A stretch of 64,000 nt of DNA from Roseateles sp. XES5. GTDB taxonomy: Bacteria > Pseudomonadota > Alphaproteobacteria > Rhizobiales > Rhizobiaceae. The notes under the pieces were generated by a model. It had not been told where the DNA came from, did not search any database, and saw only the letters and a list, made by a program, of their open reading frames with translations. Positions 43,149 to 51,270 of the stretch are shown piece after piece (the first letter of the stretch is position 1; every line of letters starts with the position of its first letter). A program made the translations under genes and the position numbers. The stretch covers positions 3,809,501 to 3,873,500 of the forward strand of contig NZ_CP084752.1 in the NCBI RefSeq assembly GCF_020535545.1, read 5' to 3'.

Positions 43149-44408
43149 TTACCGGAACTCGAAACGCTCGAACTCGACTCGCCGCGGGGCCTTGCCGAGT
43201 TCCTTCAATCCCTTTTCGATGGCCATCCGCAACGGCGGCGGGCCGCAGAACCACAGGTCGGCTTCCGCCGGATTCATGCTGGTGCCGGAGACGAGCTTCG
43301 AGGCGTCGAAGCGGCCGTCGGTTGCCGAGTTGTGCAGCACGAAGCTGAAGTTCTCGAGCTTTTCGGCCTGCGCGCGGAAGGTATCGAGGCCGATCGCCTC
43401 GGCACCGTCGCGCACGCAGTAGACCATGTGGATATCCTGCCCCTCGTCGCCTTTCAGCCGGCTCGCCATGGCGAGGAACGGCGTGACGCCGATGCCGCCG
43501 GCAAGCCAGATCTGCTTCTTGCCGCCGCGCTTGTGATTGAAATGGCCGTAGCCGCCTTCCAGCGTCAGCTCGTCGCCGACCGCCACGCCCTCGCGCAGCG
43601 CCTTGGTATAGTCGCCGAGCGGCTTGATGGCGAAGCGCACGGTGCCGTCGTCATCGATGCCCGCGATGGTGAAGGGATGCGGCTCGCGCAGGCCCGACTT
43701 GTCGACGCGGAAAAAGCCGAACTGGCCGGGCATCGCGTTGAGCTTGCGCCCCTTCGGCTTGCCCGTGATGATCGTCGCCCCGTCGTGGCGCACCACGTCG
43801 GCGACCTCGTATTTGCGCGTGCGCAGCCAGGGCAGAAGCTGGGTATAGGCGTAGCTGGCGATGCCGATCAGCGCGAAGAGGTTGAGATAGGTCGCCAGCA
43901 GCGCGGTGCCCTCGTAGGGGCGCTTGATGAACATCTGGTGGAAGGCGACCAGCACGAAGAGCAGGCCGATGAAACGGTGCGTGATGCGCCAGTACTGGTA
44001 GGGAATCTGGAAGCGCGTCTTGGGGATCACCTTCACCAGGCTGAAGATGAGCAGGAAGACGAAGCCGTAGAAGGCCCATTCGCCCGCGGTCTTGGCGAGC
44101 ACGTTGAGGCCGCTCGTCAGGGAAAGCCCCTGGAAGTCCGGCGCCACGAAATAGTGCACCAGGATAAGACAGAGCACGGCGATGCCGATCTTCCGGTGGA
44201 ACTGGTAGATTCGGTCGAGGCCGCCGAAGAGCTTCTCGATGAACGGCGGGCGCGTCGCCATGAACTGCGCGATGCCCATGGCGACGAAGGCCATGGACGA
44301 CGCCATCAGCGATAGCGTGGTGCCGAGATTGGTATGGCTGACGGCCGGTACGGCCAGCAGACCGGCGAAAACGATCAAGAGTGTCGCGACGATTGAACCC
44401 GCAGTCAA
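43149..44408 (-). CDS. Ferric-reductase/NADPH-oxidase-like flavocytochrome
   Basis: About 419-aa membrane protein. The N-terminal half has six transmembrane helices with paired haem-ligand histidines (FHRKIGIAVLCLILVHYF and THRFIGLLFVLVAFHQMF). The C-terminal half is an FAD/NAD(P)H reductase: HPFTIAG for FAD, GGIGVTPFLAMA for pyridine nucleotide, and a terminal FCGPPPLR. Electrons would pass from cytosolic NAD(P)H across the inner membrane. It stands just upstream of the tetra-haem cytochrome gene on the same strand, which is a plausible periplasmic acceptor. The start is uncertain: TTG at 44408 with GGGGG is preferred; ATG 44528 and 44609 give non-membrane-like N-termini. Confidence 0.85.
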   Translation of the reverse strand: MTAGSIVATLLIVFAGLLAVPAVSHTNLGTTLSLMASSMAFVAMGIAQFMATRPPFIEKLFGGLDRIYQFHRKIGIAVLCLILVHYFVAPDFQGLSLTSGLNVLAKTAGEWAFYGFVFLLIFSLVKVIPKTRFQIPYQYWRITHRFIGLLFVLVAFHQMFIKRPYEGTALLATYLNLFALIGIASYAYTQLLPWLRTRKYEVADVVRHDGATIITGKPKGRKLNAMPGQFGFFRVDKSGLREPHPFTIAGIDDDGTVRFAIKPLGDYTKALREGVAVGDELTLEGGYGHFNHKRGGKKQIWLAGGIGVTPFLAMASRLKGDEGQDIHMVYCVRDGAEAIGLDTFRAQAEKLENFSFVLHNSATDGRFDASKLVSGTSMNPAEADLWFCGPPPLRMAIEKGLKELGKAPRRVEFERFEFR

Positions 44409-44834
44409 CGTATGCCCCCACAAATGCAACTGGACGGTCCGAGCGTGGGCATGCTGGCAAGGCCCAAGACATTCGTCAACCGCAATCCTCCTATCGACGG
44501 GCAGCCCCACGGCTTTATTCGGGTGCATTTTCCGAAGGCGGAAAAAACTGCGGCAAAAGCCTAATATGGCAATGGAACGAGACACATAGAAATAGACGCG
44601 AAACGGCACACATCCCTTATCGCAGGTTGTCTCTCACCGCCCGTTTCTTCACGCTATGCGACGGTCGGCGCGCCGGCGCTCCTGCGCAAGCCGCCCACCC
44701 AGACACCTCGCCAAGGCCTTCAAAAGCAGGCAAATGGCCCTCCCGTCAGCCGCGCCATCGCCTCTGATATATCAGCCGGCTTGCCATCCGTTTTGCGACA
44801 TGGCAGCATGTGATATATCAACTGGACTTCTGGA
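44409..44834. other. Intergenic region with GntR operator candidates
   Basis: 426 bases between the divergent flavocytochrome and GntR genes; the in-frame extension of the flavocytochrome here is not protein-like. The right end holds two copies of the palindrome TGATATATCA (44765-44774 and 44811-44820), 46 bp apart. Nothing else is visible. Confidence 0.5.
44765..44820. promoter_or_regulatory. Two TGATATATCA palindromes, probable GntR operators
   Basis: Perfect 10-bp palindrome repeated at 44765-44774 and 44811-44820, immediately upstream of the GntR start (44835). Such sites fit autoregulation by a FadR-type GntR protein, and could also govern the divergent flavocytochrome gene. Confidence 0.7.
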
Positions 44835-45455
44835 ATGACGGAAACCGCGGCTTCGCAGGCCCACCTCGCCTATCTCACCCTCGAAGGGCTCATCGTCACG
44901 CTCAAGCTGAAACCCGGCTCGATGGTGACGGAACGCCAGCTGATCGACCTTGCGGGCCTTGGCCGCACGCCGGTGCGCGAGGCGATCCAGAAGCTCGAAT
45001 GGCAGGGCCTGATCGCCGTGCGCCCGCGTGCCGGCCTGCAGATCGCGGCGATTCGGCCGGAAGACCACGCCGAGGTGATGACGACGCGCCGGCAACTGGA
45101 GCCGCTGGCCGCCAGCCTCGTCGCCGACCATGCGGACGAGCGGCATCGTGAACAGCTCGTCGCCTGCGCGCAGACGATGACCGCCTGCTCCATCCGCTCC
45201 GACATGGAAGGTTTTCTGGCGGCTGACAAGGCGTTCGACGAGATTCTCGAAGAAGCCTGCCCGAACCGATTCCTGACCGCCGCCCTCGCCCCCTTGCAGA
45301 CCCATGCCCGCCGCCTGTGGTTCGCACGCGCCGACAACCGGCACATGGACCGCTCGGTGGACCTGCATGTGAAGGTCATCCGCGCCATCCGCAACGGCGA
45401 CGGCGCCGCCGCCGCGGGCGCGATGACGGATCTTCTCGACTATCTCTCGGGCTAA
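44835..45455 (+). CDS. GntR family (FCD domain) transcriptional regulator
   Basis: 206-aa regulator. Winged helix in residues 10-70 (LKPGSMVTERQLIDLAGLGRTPVREAIQKLEWQGL) and a C-terminal FCD domain with EEACPNRFLTAALAPLQTHARRLWF. It starts at ATG 44835, 15 bp behind the second TGATATATCA palindrome. It is divergent from the flavocytochrome/cytochrome cluster and so is a candidate regulator of that cluster; the downstream fpr gene is on the opposite strand. Ligand unknown. Confidence 0.88.
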   Translation: MTETAASQAHLAYLTLEGLIVTLKLKPGSMVTERQLIDLAGLGRTPVREAIQKLEWQGLIAVRPRAGLQIAAIRPEDHAEVMTTRRQLEPLAASLVADHADERHREQLVACAQTMTACSIRSDMEGFLAADKAFDEILEEACPNRFLTAALAPLQTHARRLWFARADNRHMDRSVDLHVKVIRAIRNGDGAAAAGAMTDLLDYLSG

Positions 45456-45462
45456 AAACGAA

Positions 45463-45486
45463 AAGGGCGGCCCGAAGACCGCCCCT
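45463..45486 (-). terminator. Terminator between GntR and fpr genes
   Basis: Stem GGGCGG/CCGCCC with 8-nt loop (45465-45484); followed on the minus strand by TTTTCG. It lies 24 bp beyond the fpr stop and beyond the GntR stop on the other strand, so it can end both. Confidence 0.8.
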
Positions 45487-45509
45487 TGCCGATGAGAATG
45501 CCCGTTCGC

Positions 45510-46322
45510 TCAGTCGACGAAGGCGCGTTCGATGACGAATTCGCCGGGCTTGTTGTTGGCGCCTTCCGTCAGGCCGGCCTGCTCCAGCAATACCTTGGTT
45601 TCCTTCAGCATGGCCGAGGAGCCGCAGATCATGCCGCGGTCGACCGCGGGGTCGAAGTGCGGCACGCCGAGATCGGCGAACATCTTGCCGTTGCGGATGA
45701 GGTCGGTGATGCGGCCCTGGAACGGATAGTCCTCGCGGGTGACCGTCGCATAGTGGCGCAGCTTGTTGCCGACGACTTCCGACAGGAATTCGTGGTTGCG
45801 AATCTCCTCGACGAGATCGAAACCATATTGCAGTTCGGAAACCTCGCGGCAGGTATGCGTGAGGATGACCTCGTCATACTTCTCGTAGGTCTCCGGGTCG
45901 CGGATGAGGCTCGCGAAGGGCGCGATGCCCGTGCCGGTGGAGAACATGTAGAGCCGCTTGCCGGGCGTCAGCGCGTCGAGCACCAGCGTGCCGGTCGGCT
46001 TCTTGCGCATCAGCACGGTGTCGCCCGCCTTGATCTGCTGGAGATGCGAGGTCAGCGGACCGTCCGGCACCTTGATCGAGAAGAACTCCAGTTCCTCGTC
46101 CCAGGCCGGGCTTGCGATCGAATAGGCGCGGTAGACCGGCTTCTCGCCGACCATCAGGCCGATCATCGCGAACTCGCCGGAACGGAAGCGGAAGCTTTCC
46201 GGGCGCGTCATGCGGAAGCGGAACAGGCGATCCGTATAGTGCTGTACGCTCGTCACCGTCTCGGCGAACACGCCGGCGGGTACGGATGCCACAAAGTCTT
46301 CGGTCTTGGCAGGTGCGTTCAT
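45510..46322 (-). CDS. fpr: Ferredoxin/flavodoxin-NADP+ reductase
   Basis: 270-aa FAD enzyme shuttling electrons between NADPH and ferredoxin or flavodoxin. FAD-binding RAYSIASP, NADP-binding GTGIAPFASLIRD and C-terminal VIERAFVD are as in bacterial subclass I Fpr. ATG at 46322 (MNAPAKTEDF) is the expected start. Located behind the sulfite-reductase operon, whose single-subunit CysI takes electrons from ferredoxin, so Fpr is a plausible supplier. An FNR/FixK-like box lies 150 bp upstream. Confidence 0.93.
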   Translation of the reverse strand: MNAPAKTEDFVASVPAGVFAETVTSVQHYTDRLFRFRMTRPESFRFRSGEFAMIGLMVGEKPVYRAYSIASPAWDEELEFFSIKVPDGPLTSHLQQIKAGDTVLMRKKPTGTLVLDALTPGKRLYMFSTGTGIAPFASLIRDPETYEKYDEVILTHTCREVSELQYGFDLVEEIRNHEFLSEVVGNKLRHYATVTREDYPFQGRITDLIRNGKMFADLGVPHFDPAVDRGMICGSSAMLKETKVLLEQAGLTEGANNKPGEFVIERAFVD

Positions 46323-46474
46323 TTCGGGATCGATCCTGGCTGCGTCGGAAAATCTTGACGATAGGCAGATATTACATGTTGAGCGGCAAAGGAAGGTATT
46401 CCGTTCCAATGCGCCGATTGGCCGCGCAATAGTTTGCCGCGCGTCTCTTTTCCCGCAAGCCGCAATGCGTGTCC

Positions 46475-46488
46475 TTGATCTGCCTCAA
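46475..46488. promoter_or_regulatory. FNR/FixK-like box upstream of fpr
   Basis: TTGATctgcCTCAA at 46475-46488 matches the anaerobox TTGAT-N4-ATCAA at 9 of 10 positions. It is about 155 bp upstream of the fpr start (minus strand), possibly linking fpr to oxygen control. A single near-match could be chance. Confidence 0.4.
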
Positions 46489-46531
46489 GACTGTCACGCA
46501 ATTGCGGCCTTTCGCCGGTCGGGCCCCGAAA

Positions 46532-47035
46532 TCAGGCCCGGCGGCGCCAGCTATAGGAACCCACATCCGTGGAGGCGCGGGCGGCCGGCTGGTAGTGGTT
46601 GTCGATGCCCGGCAGGCGGTTTTCCGCCAGTCGCTTCAGCGCCGTCGCATTGGTGACGGCGAAGCTGTCGATGCCACAGCGCAGCATCAGCGGGATCTGG
46701 TCGATCAGGACATCGCCGACCGCCCTCACCTCGCCCGTGAAATTGAGACGCGAGCGCAGCAGCGAGGCATGGCTGAAGGCGCGGCCGTCGTTGAAGGCCG
46801 GGAAGGCGACGGCGACCAGCGCGATGCGGTCGAGATGACCTTCCAGCCGGCGCACGTCGTCCGCCGGGTTGATCAGCACGCCGAGGCTGCTTTCGTCCGT
46901 CGCGGAAACGCGGGCAAGGAAATCCTCAAGGCCGAGAATGGCCTTCTCGTTCGAGCCTGCCTTGGTTTCCTCCGTCTCAAGGATCCACGGATCGTCCGAG
47001 ACAAAACCGGCTTCGTTCCAGATTTTCGTCATCAT
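46532..47035 (-). CDS. DUF934 domain protein, sulfite-assimilation operon
   Basis: 167-aa soluble protein of the DUF934 family, found beside cysI/cysH in proteobacteria; function is unestablished, perhaps electron transfer or assembly for sulfite reductase. Features include LGVLINPADDVRRLEGHLDRIALVAVAFPAFNDGRAFSHASLL and GEVRAVGDVLIDQIPLMLRCG, the conserved core. It begins 8 bp behind cysI with a GAGGAGAA site; ATG at 47035 or 47032. It ends in a GGGCC-type hairpin overlapping its stop. Confidence 0.88.
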   Translation of the reverse strand: MMTKIWNEAGFVSDDPWILETEETKAGSNEKAILGLEDFLARVSATDESSLGVLINPADDVRRLEGHLDRIALVAVAFPAFNDGRAFSHASLLRSRLNFTGEVRAVGDVLIDQIPLMLRCGIDSFAVTNATALKRLAENRLPGIDNHYQPAARASTDVGSYSWRRRA

Positions 47036-47043
47036 CGTTCTCC

Positions 47044-48717
47044 TCAGGCCGCCGCTGCCGCCTTGTCGCCGTAGAGCGCATCCTTGAAGGGCTGCGGCCC
47101 GACGCGGCGATAGGCGTCCAGGAAGATTTCCGAGGGATCGAGGCGAAGGCCGAGATAGGTATCGACGATGACCTCGATGGCGTCCGTCACCTTTTCCGGC
47201 TCGAAGCCGCGACCGATGATCTCGCCGATCGACGTGTTCTCGTCGCCGGAACCGCCGAGCGTGATCTGGTAGAGCTCTTCGCCCTTCTTCTCGACGCCGA
47301 GCAGGCCGATATGACCGACATGGTGGTGGCCGCAGGCATTGATGCAGCCGGAAATCTTGATCTTCAGTTCGCCGATCTCGGCCTGACGCTCGGGCGCGCC
47401 GAAACGGGTGGAGATTTCCTGCGCGACCGGGATCGAGCGGGCGTTGGCCAGGGCGCAGTAGTCCAGCCCGGGACAGGCGATGATATCGGTGATGAGGCCG
47501 GCATTGGCCGTCGCAAGGCCCGCCGCGACAAGACCGCGATAGACCGGCTCCAGATCGGCGAGCGCGACATGCGGCAGGATCAGGTTCTGCTCGTGGCTGA
47601 CGCGGATCTCGTCGAAGGCGTATTCCGCCGCGATATCGGCGACGGCCTCCATCTGCGTGTCGGTGGCATCGCCCGGGATGCCGCCGATCGGCTTCAGCGA
47701 GATCGTCACCATGCCGTAGTCGGGATGCTTGTGCGGCTGCACGTTCTGCTGCACCCAGCGTGCGAAGTCCGGATCGGCCTTCTTCCACTGCGCAAGGCTC
47801 GTCCAACCCTCGGCGCGGGGCGCCAGTTCCGGCGGCGCGAAGTAAGCGGTGATGGCGGCGATGTCCTGCTCGGGCAGTTTCAACTCACCATTCTTGAGGT
47901 CCGCAAACTCGACCTCCACCTGCCGCGCCAGTTCCTCCGCGCCGGTTTCATGTACGAGGATCTTGATGCGGGCCTTGTACATATTGTCGCGGCGGCCATA
48001 GCGGTTGTAGACGCGCACGATGGCTTCCAGATAGACCAGGATCTGGTTCCAGGGCAGGAAGTCGTGGATCACCTGGCCGGTGATGGGGGTGCGGCCCATG
48101 CCGCCGCCCACCAGCACCTGGAAACCCACCTCGCCCGCGGCGTTCTTCTTGAGTTGCAGGCCGATGTCGTGCCAGGCGATGGCCGCGCGGTCCTCGGCGG
48201 CGCCCGAGATGGCGATCTTGAACTTGCGCGGCAGGAAGGCGAACTCGGGGTGCAGGGTGCTCCACTGGCGCAGCACCTCGGCATAGGGCCGCGGGTCCAC
48301 GATCTCGTCGGGCGCCACGCCGGCCAGGCCGTCGGTGGTGATGTTGCGGATGCAGTTGCCGCTGGTCTGGATGCCGTGCATGTCCACCTCGGCCAGGGCG
48401 TCCATCACATCGGCGGCGTCCTTCAGCGGGATCCAGTTGTACTGCAGGTTCTGGCGGGTGGTGAAGTGGCCGTAGCCGCGGTCCCATTTACGGGCGATCT
48501 CGGCCAGGCGGCGCAGCTGGCGCGCGGACAGCACGCCGTAGGGCACGGCCACGCGCAGCATGGGGGCGTGGCGCTGCAGGTAGACGCCGTTCATCAGGCG
48601 CAGCGGCTTGAACGCATCCTCGGCCAGTTCACCGGAAAGCCGGCGGCTGACCTGATCGCGGAACTGCTCCACGCGGCCGGAGACAAAGGCGTGATCGAAT
48701 TCGTCGTAACGGTACAT
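47044..48717 (-). CDS. cysI: Nitrite/sulfite reductase, haemoprotein subunit (CysI type)
   Basis: 557-aa ferredoxin-type reductase giving sulfide from sulfite. Two nitrite/sulfite reductase half-domains are present; the 4Fe-4S/siroheme ligands are the cysteines of ACPGLDYCALAN and GCINACGHHHVGH; the active-site residues GHFTTRQNLQYNW and SGNCIRN are intact. It is the third gene of the operon cysG-DUF2849-cysI-DUF934. The internal stretch of about 47,990-48,600 has markedly different codon choice (Thr almost only ACC, Pro CCC, Val GTG) from the rest, as if replaced by recombination. Confidence 0.92.
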   Translation of the reverse strand: MYRYDEFDHAFVSGRVEQFRDQVSRRLSGELAEDAFKPLRLMNGVYLQRHAPMLRVAVPYGVLSARQLRRLAEIARKWDRGYGHFTTRQNLQYNWIPLKDAADVMDALAEVDMHGIQTSGNCIRNITTDGLAGVAPDEIVDPRPYAEVLRQWSTLHPEFAFLPRKFKIAISGAAEDRAAIAWHDIGLQLKKNAAGEVGFQVLVGGGMGRTPITGQVIHDFLPWNQILVYLEAIVRVYNRYGRRDNMYKARIKILVHETGAEELARQVEVEFADLKNGELKLPEQDIAAITAYFAPPELAPRAEGWTSLAQWKKADPDFARWVQQNVQPHKHPDYGMVTISLKPIGGIPGDATDTQMEAVADIAAEYAFDEIRVSHEQNLILPHVALADLEPVYRGLVAAGLATANAGLITDIIACPGLDYCALANARSIPVAQEISTRFGAPERQAEIGELKIKISGCINACGHHHVGHIGLLGVEKKGEELYQITLGGSGDENTSIGEIIGRGFEPEKVTDAIEVIVDTYLGLRLDPSEIFLDAYRRVGPQPFKDALYGDKAAAAA

Positions 48718-48726
48718 GCAAGATCC

Positions 48727-49035
48727 TCAGGCGGCCGTGGCGGCAAGGCCAGCATAGCCGGCGGCATAGGCAATGGAAGGGCCTTCGGCGCGGATGCGCT
48801 CGCGCATGCGCAGCGGCCGCAGCACGCCGTCGATCTCCTCGACCTCGACGACATTGACGTCCACCACCTTGTTGTCGGCAAAGGCCTGCTTGCCGGTGGC
48901 TTCCAGCGCCTCGACGGCTTCCTTGTGGCGGGCGACGAAGGCGGCCTGAAGCCGTTCGTTCCAGTTGCCGGCGGCGTCCAGCCAGACGGAAATGCCGTCG
49001 GAAAGGCGGTTGGCTGTCAGAACCTTGTCGGCCAT
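48727..49035 (-). CDS. DUF2849 domain protein
   Basis: 102-aa soluble protein of the DUF2849 family, a small protein regularly found between cysG and cysI in alphaproteobacteria. It begins MADKVLTANRLSDGISVWLD, whose GxxVWL pattern is characteristic. Its start lies one base beyond the cysG stop (49037), and it ends 9 bp before cysI, so the three genes form one operon. Role unknown, presumably in sulfite reduction. Confidence 0.88.
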   Translation of the reverse strand: MADKVLTANRLSDGISVWLDAAGNWNERLQAAFVARHKEAVEALEATGKQAFADNKVVDVNVVEVEEIDGVLRPLRMRERIRAEGPSIAYAAGYAGLAATAA

Positions 49036-49036
49036 C

Positions 49037-50476
49037 TCATGCTCCCAATGCTGCGGTGGCGCGAGCCGGCGCACGGGCGGCGAGCGGCTCGGAATGTTCA
49101 AAATTGGCGCCGGCGACGGCATCGCCGATGATCACCATGACGGGACCGTCCAGTTCGTCGCGGCTTTGAAGACCCGGCAGGTCCTTCAGCGTGCCGTGAA
49201 GCAGGCGCTTTTCGCGGCGGCTGGCATTTTCCACGACGGCGACGGTCGTTTCCGCCGGCAGGCCGGCTTCCATCAGCCGTGCGGCGACGGAGGCGGCGAC
49301 CGTGCGGCCCATATAGACGGCGACGGTGGCGCCGGAAATGGCAAGCCGCGCCCAGTCGGGCAGCACCGAGCCCGTCAGGTCGTGGCCGGTGGTGAAGACG
49401 AGCGAGGAGGCAACGCCGCGCAGCGTCAGCGGCAGTTCGAAATCGGCGGCGGCGGCGAAGGCGGAGGTGATACCCGGCACGACCTCGTAGGTGACGCCCG
49501 CCTGGCGGAGCGCGGCCATTTCCTCGCCGGCGCGGCCATAGACGAGCGGATCGCCGGACTTCAGGCGCACGACGCGCTTTCCGGCCTTTCCGAGCTCCAC
49601 CAGCAGGTCGTTGATCTCGTCCTGCGACTTGGAATGGCAGCCCTTGCGCTTGCCGACGGAAAGGCGCTCGGCATCGCGCCGGCCCATGTCGACGATGGCC
49701 TGCGGCACGAGCGCGTCGAAGACGATGACGTCGGCTTCCATCATGACGCGCTGGGCGCGCAGCGTCAGCAGGTCTTCTGCGCCCGGACCCGCGCCGACCA
49801 GCCAGACATGGCCGGCGGCCCGCCCTTGCGCGTTCAGCAGTGTGTTGGCGGCGCGGCGCGCCAGATCGATATCGCCGTTGTTGACGGCGTCGGCGACAGC
49901 GCCCTGGAAGAAGCGGCGCCAGAAGACGCGGCGCGTCACGCCGCGCGGCAGCACGCGGTCGACGGCCTCGCGGTAGCCGTTGGCAAGGCGCGCCAGCCGG
50001 CCGAGCGAGGGCGACAGGATCTGGTCGACCTGCGCGCGGATCATCTGCGCCAGCACCGGCCCTGCGCCTTCCGTACCGATGGCGACGGCGACCGGCGCGC
50101 GGTTGACGAGCGCCGGGGTGAAGAAGTCGCAATAGTCCGGCTGGTCGACGGCATTGACCGGGATGCGCAGGTCGCGCGCGGCCATGGAAATGGCGCGGTC
50201 GGCGGCGGCATCGCCGGTGGCGGCGAAGACGAGGGTCGCGTCGGCAATGGCCTCCTTCGAGAAGGGGGCGCGCACGAGGACGAGGTTCTTTTCAGTGATG
50301 AAGCGGGCGAAATCGGCGTCCGGCGCCTCGGCCAGCACGACGATCCGGGCGTCCGTGTTGAACAGCAGCCGCGCCTTGGCGAAGGCCTCGTCGCCCTCGC
50401 CCACGACCACGACCGTCCTGCCGCTGACGCGGAAGAAGGCGGGGAACGTCGAAAGCTTGTCCTGGGCTGCGCTCAT
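49037..50476 (-). CDS. cysG: Siroheme synthase (uroporphyrinogen-III C-methyltransferase / precorrin-2 oxidase and ferrochelatase)
   Basis: 479-aa bifunctional enzyme making the siroheme of CysI. The N-terminal Rossmann domain (FFRVSGRTVVVVGEGDEAFAKARLLF) is the dehydrogenase/ferrochelatase; the helical siroheme dimerisation domain follows around residues 115-200. The C-terminal half is the SAM-dependent methyltransferase with VGAGPGAEDLLTLRA, KRKGCHSKSQDEIN and VRLKSGDPLVYGRAGEE. ATG at 50476. First gene of the sulfite-assimilation operon, divergent from the nucleoside deaminase gene. Confidence 0.93.
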   Translation of the reverse strand: MSAAQDKLSTFPAFFRVSGRTVVVVGEGDEAFAKARLLFNTDARIVVLAEAPDADFARFITEKNLVLVRAPFSKEAIADATLVFAATGDAAADRAISMAARDLRIPVNAVDQPDYCDFFTPALVNRAPVAVAIGTEGAGPVLAQMIRAQVDQILSPSLGRLARLANGYREAVDRVLPRGVTRRVFWRRFFQGAVADAVNNGDIDLARRAANTLLNAQGRAAGHVWLVGAGPGAEDLLTLRAQRVMMEADVIVFDALVPQAIVDMGRRDAERLSVGKRKGCHSKSQDEINDLLVELGKAGKRVVRLKSGDPLVYGRAGEEMAALRQAGVTYEVVPGITSAFAAAADFELPLTLRGVASSLVFTTGHDLTGSVLPDWARLAISGATVAVYMGRTVAASVAARLMEAGLPAETTVAVVENASRREKRLLHGTLKDLPGLQSRDELDGPVMVIIGDAVAGANFEHSEPLAARAPARATAALGA

Positions 50477-50675
50477 GATCGGGTCCGGTTGAAGTGTGCG
50501 CACTATCGCGAAAATCCGCCAGAAACAAAAGAAACAGAAATTCCATTGGCCTTGGAGGGGCGTATTGTTTTGCTCCGGCGCCCGGCATTTTGAGCATAAG
50601 TCACCGGCCGCCCTTGCCTGCCCGCCACGGCGCCCGCTAAGGATTGCCGCACGACGCCGGATAAGGAATCCCGCC

Positions 50676-51263
50676 ATGGATGAGGCCGCTCTCGCCAAAC
50701 GTCTGCTCGACGTCATGGAATTCGACATCCTGCCGCTGACGCGCAAGGGCGTGGCTGATGGCAACAAGATTTTCGGCGCGGCCATCCTCAACAAGGCCGA
50801 CCTCTCGCTCGTGCTCGCCGAGACGAACAACGAGACGGAAAACCCGCTCTGGCATGGCGAGGTGCACACGCTGAAGCGCCTCTACGAGCGCGTGGAAAAG
50901 CCCAACACCAGGGATTACGTCTTCCTCTCGACGCACGAGCCCTGCTCGATGTGCCTTTCGGCCATCACCTGGGCCGGCTTCGACAATTTCTACTATTTCT
51001 TCAGCCATGAGGATTCGCGCGACAGCTTCGCCATTCCCCATGACCTGCGCATCCTGAAGGAAGTCTTCCGGCTCGATCCGGGCGGATATGCCAGGACGAA
51101 CGCCTTCTGGCGTTCCGCCGCCATCGCCGATCTCATCGCCACGACTGAGGATGCCGCCAAAGCGGGCCTGAAGAAACAGGACCGCGACATCCGCGCCGCC
51201 TATGACGCGCTGTCAGACGCCTACCAGTCCGGCAAGGCCGGCAATGCCATTCCATTGAACTGA
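50676..51263 (+). CDS. Nucleoside deaminase (cytidine/deoxycytidylate deaminase fold)
   Basis: 195-aa zinc enzyme deaminating a nucleoside, nucleotide or base. Zinc ligands and catalytic Glu lie in HGEVHTL (around residue 60-66) and PCSMC (around 89-93). ATG at 50676 starts MDEAALAKRLLDVMEF; the longer upstream frame is spurious. It precedes mazG by 7 bp in the same direction, and both act on nucleotides, which suggests a small nucleotide clean-up operon. The substrate is not evident. Confidence 0.85.
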   Translation: MDEAALAKRLLDVMEFDILPLTRKGVADGNKIFGAAILNKADLSLVLAETNNETENPLWHGEVHTLKRLYERVEKPNTRDYVFLSTHEPCSMCLSAITWAGFDNFYYFFSHEDSRDSFAIPHDLRILKEVFRLDPGGYARTNAFWRSAAIADLIATTEDAAKAGLKKQDRDIRAAYDALSDAYQSGKAGNAIPLN

Positions 51264-51270
51264 GGACCAC

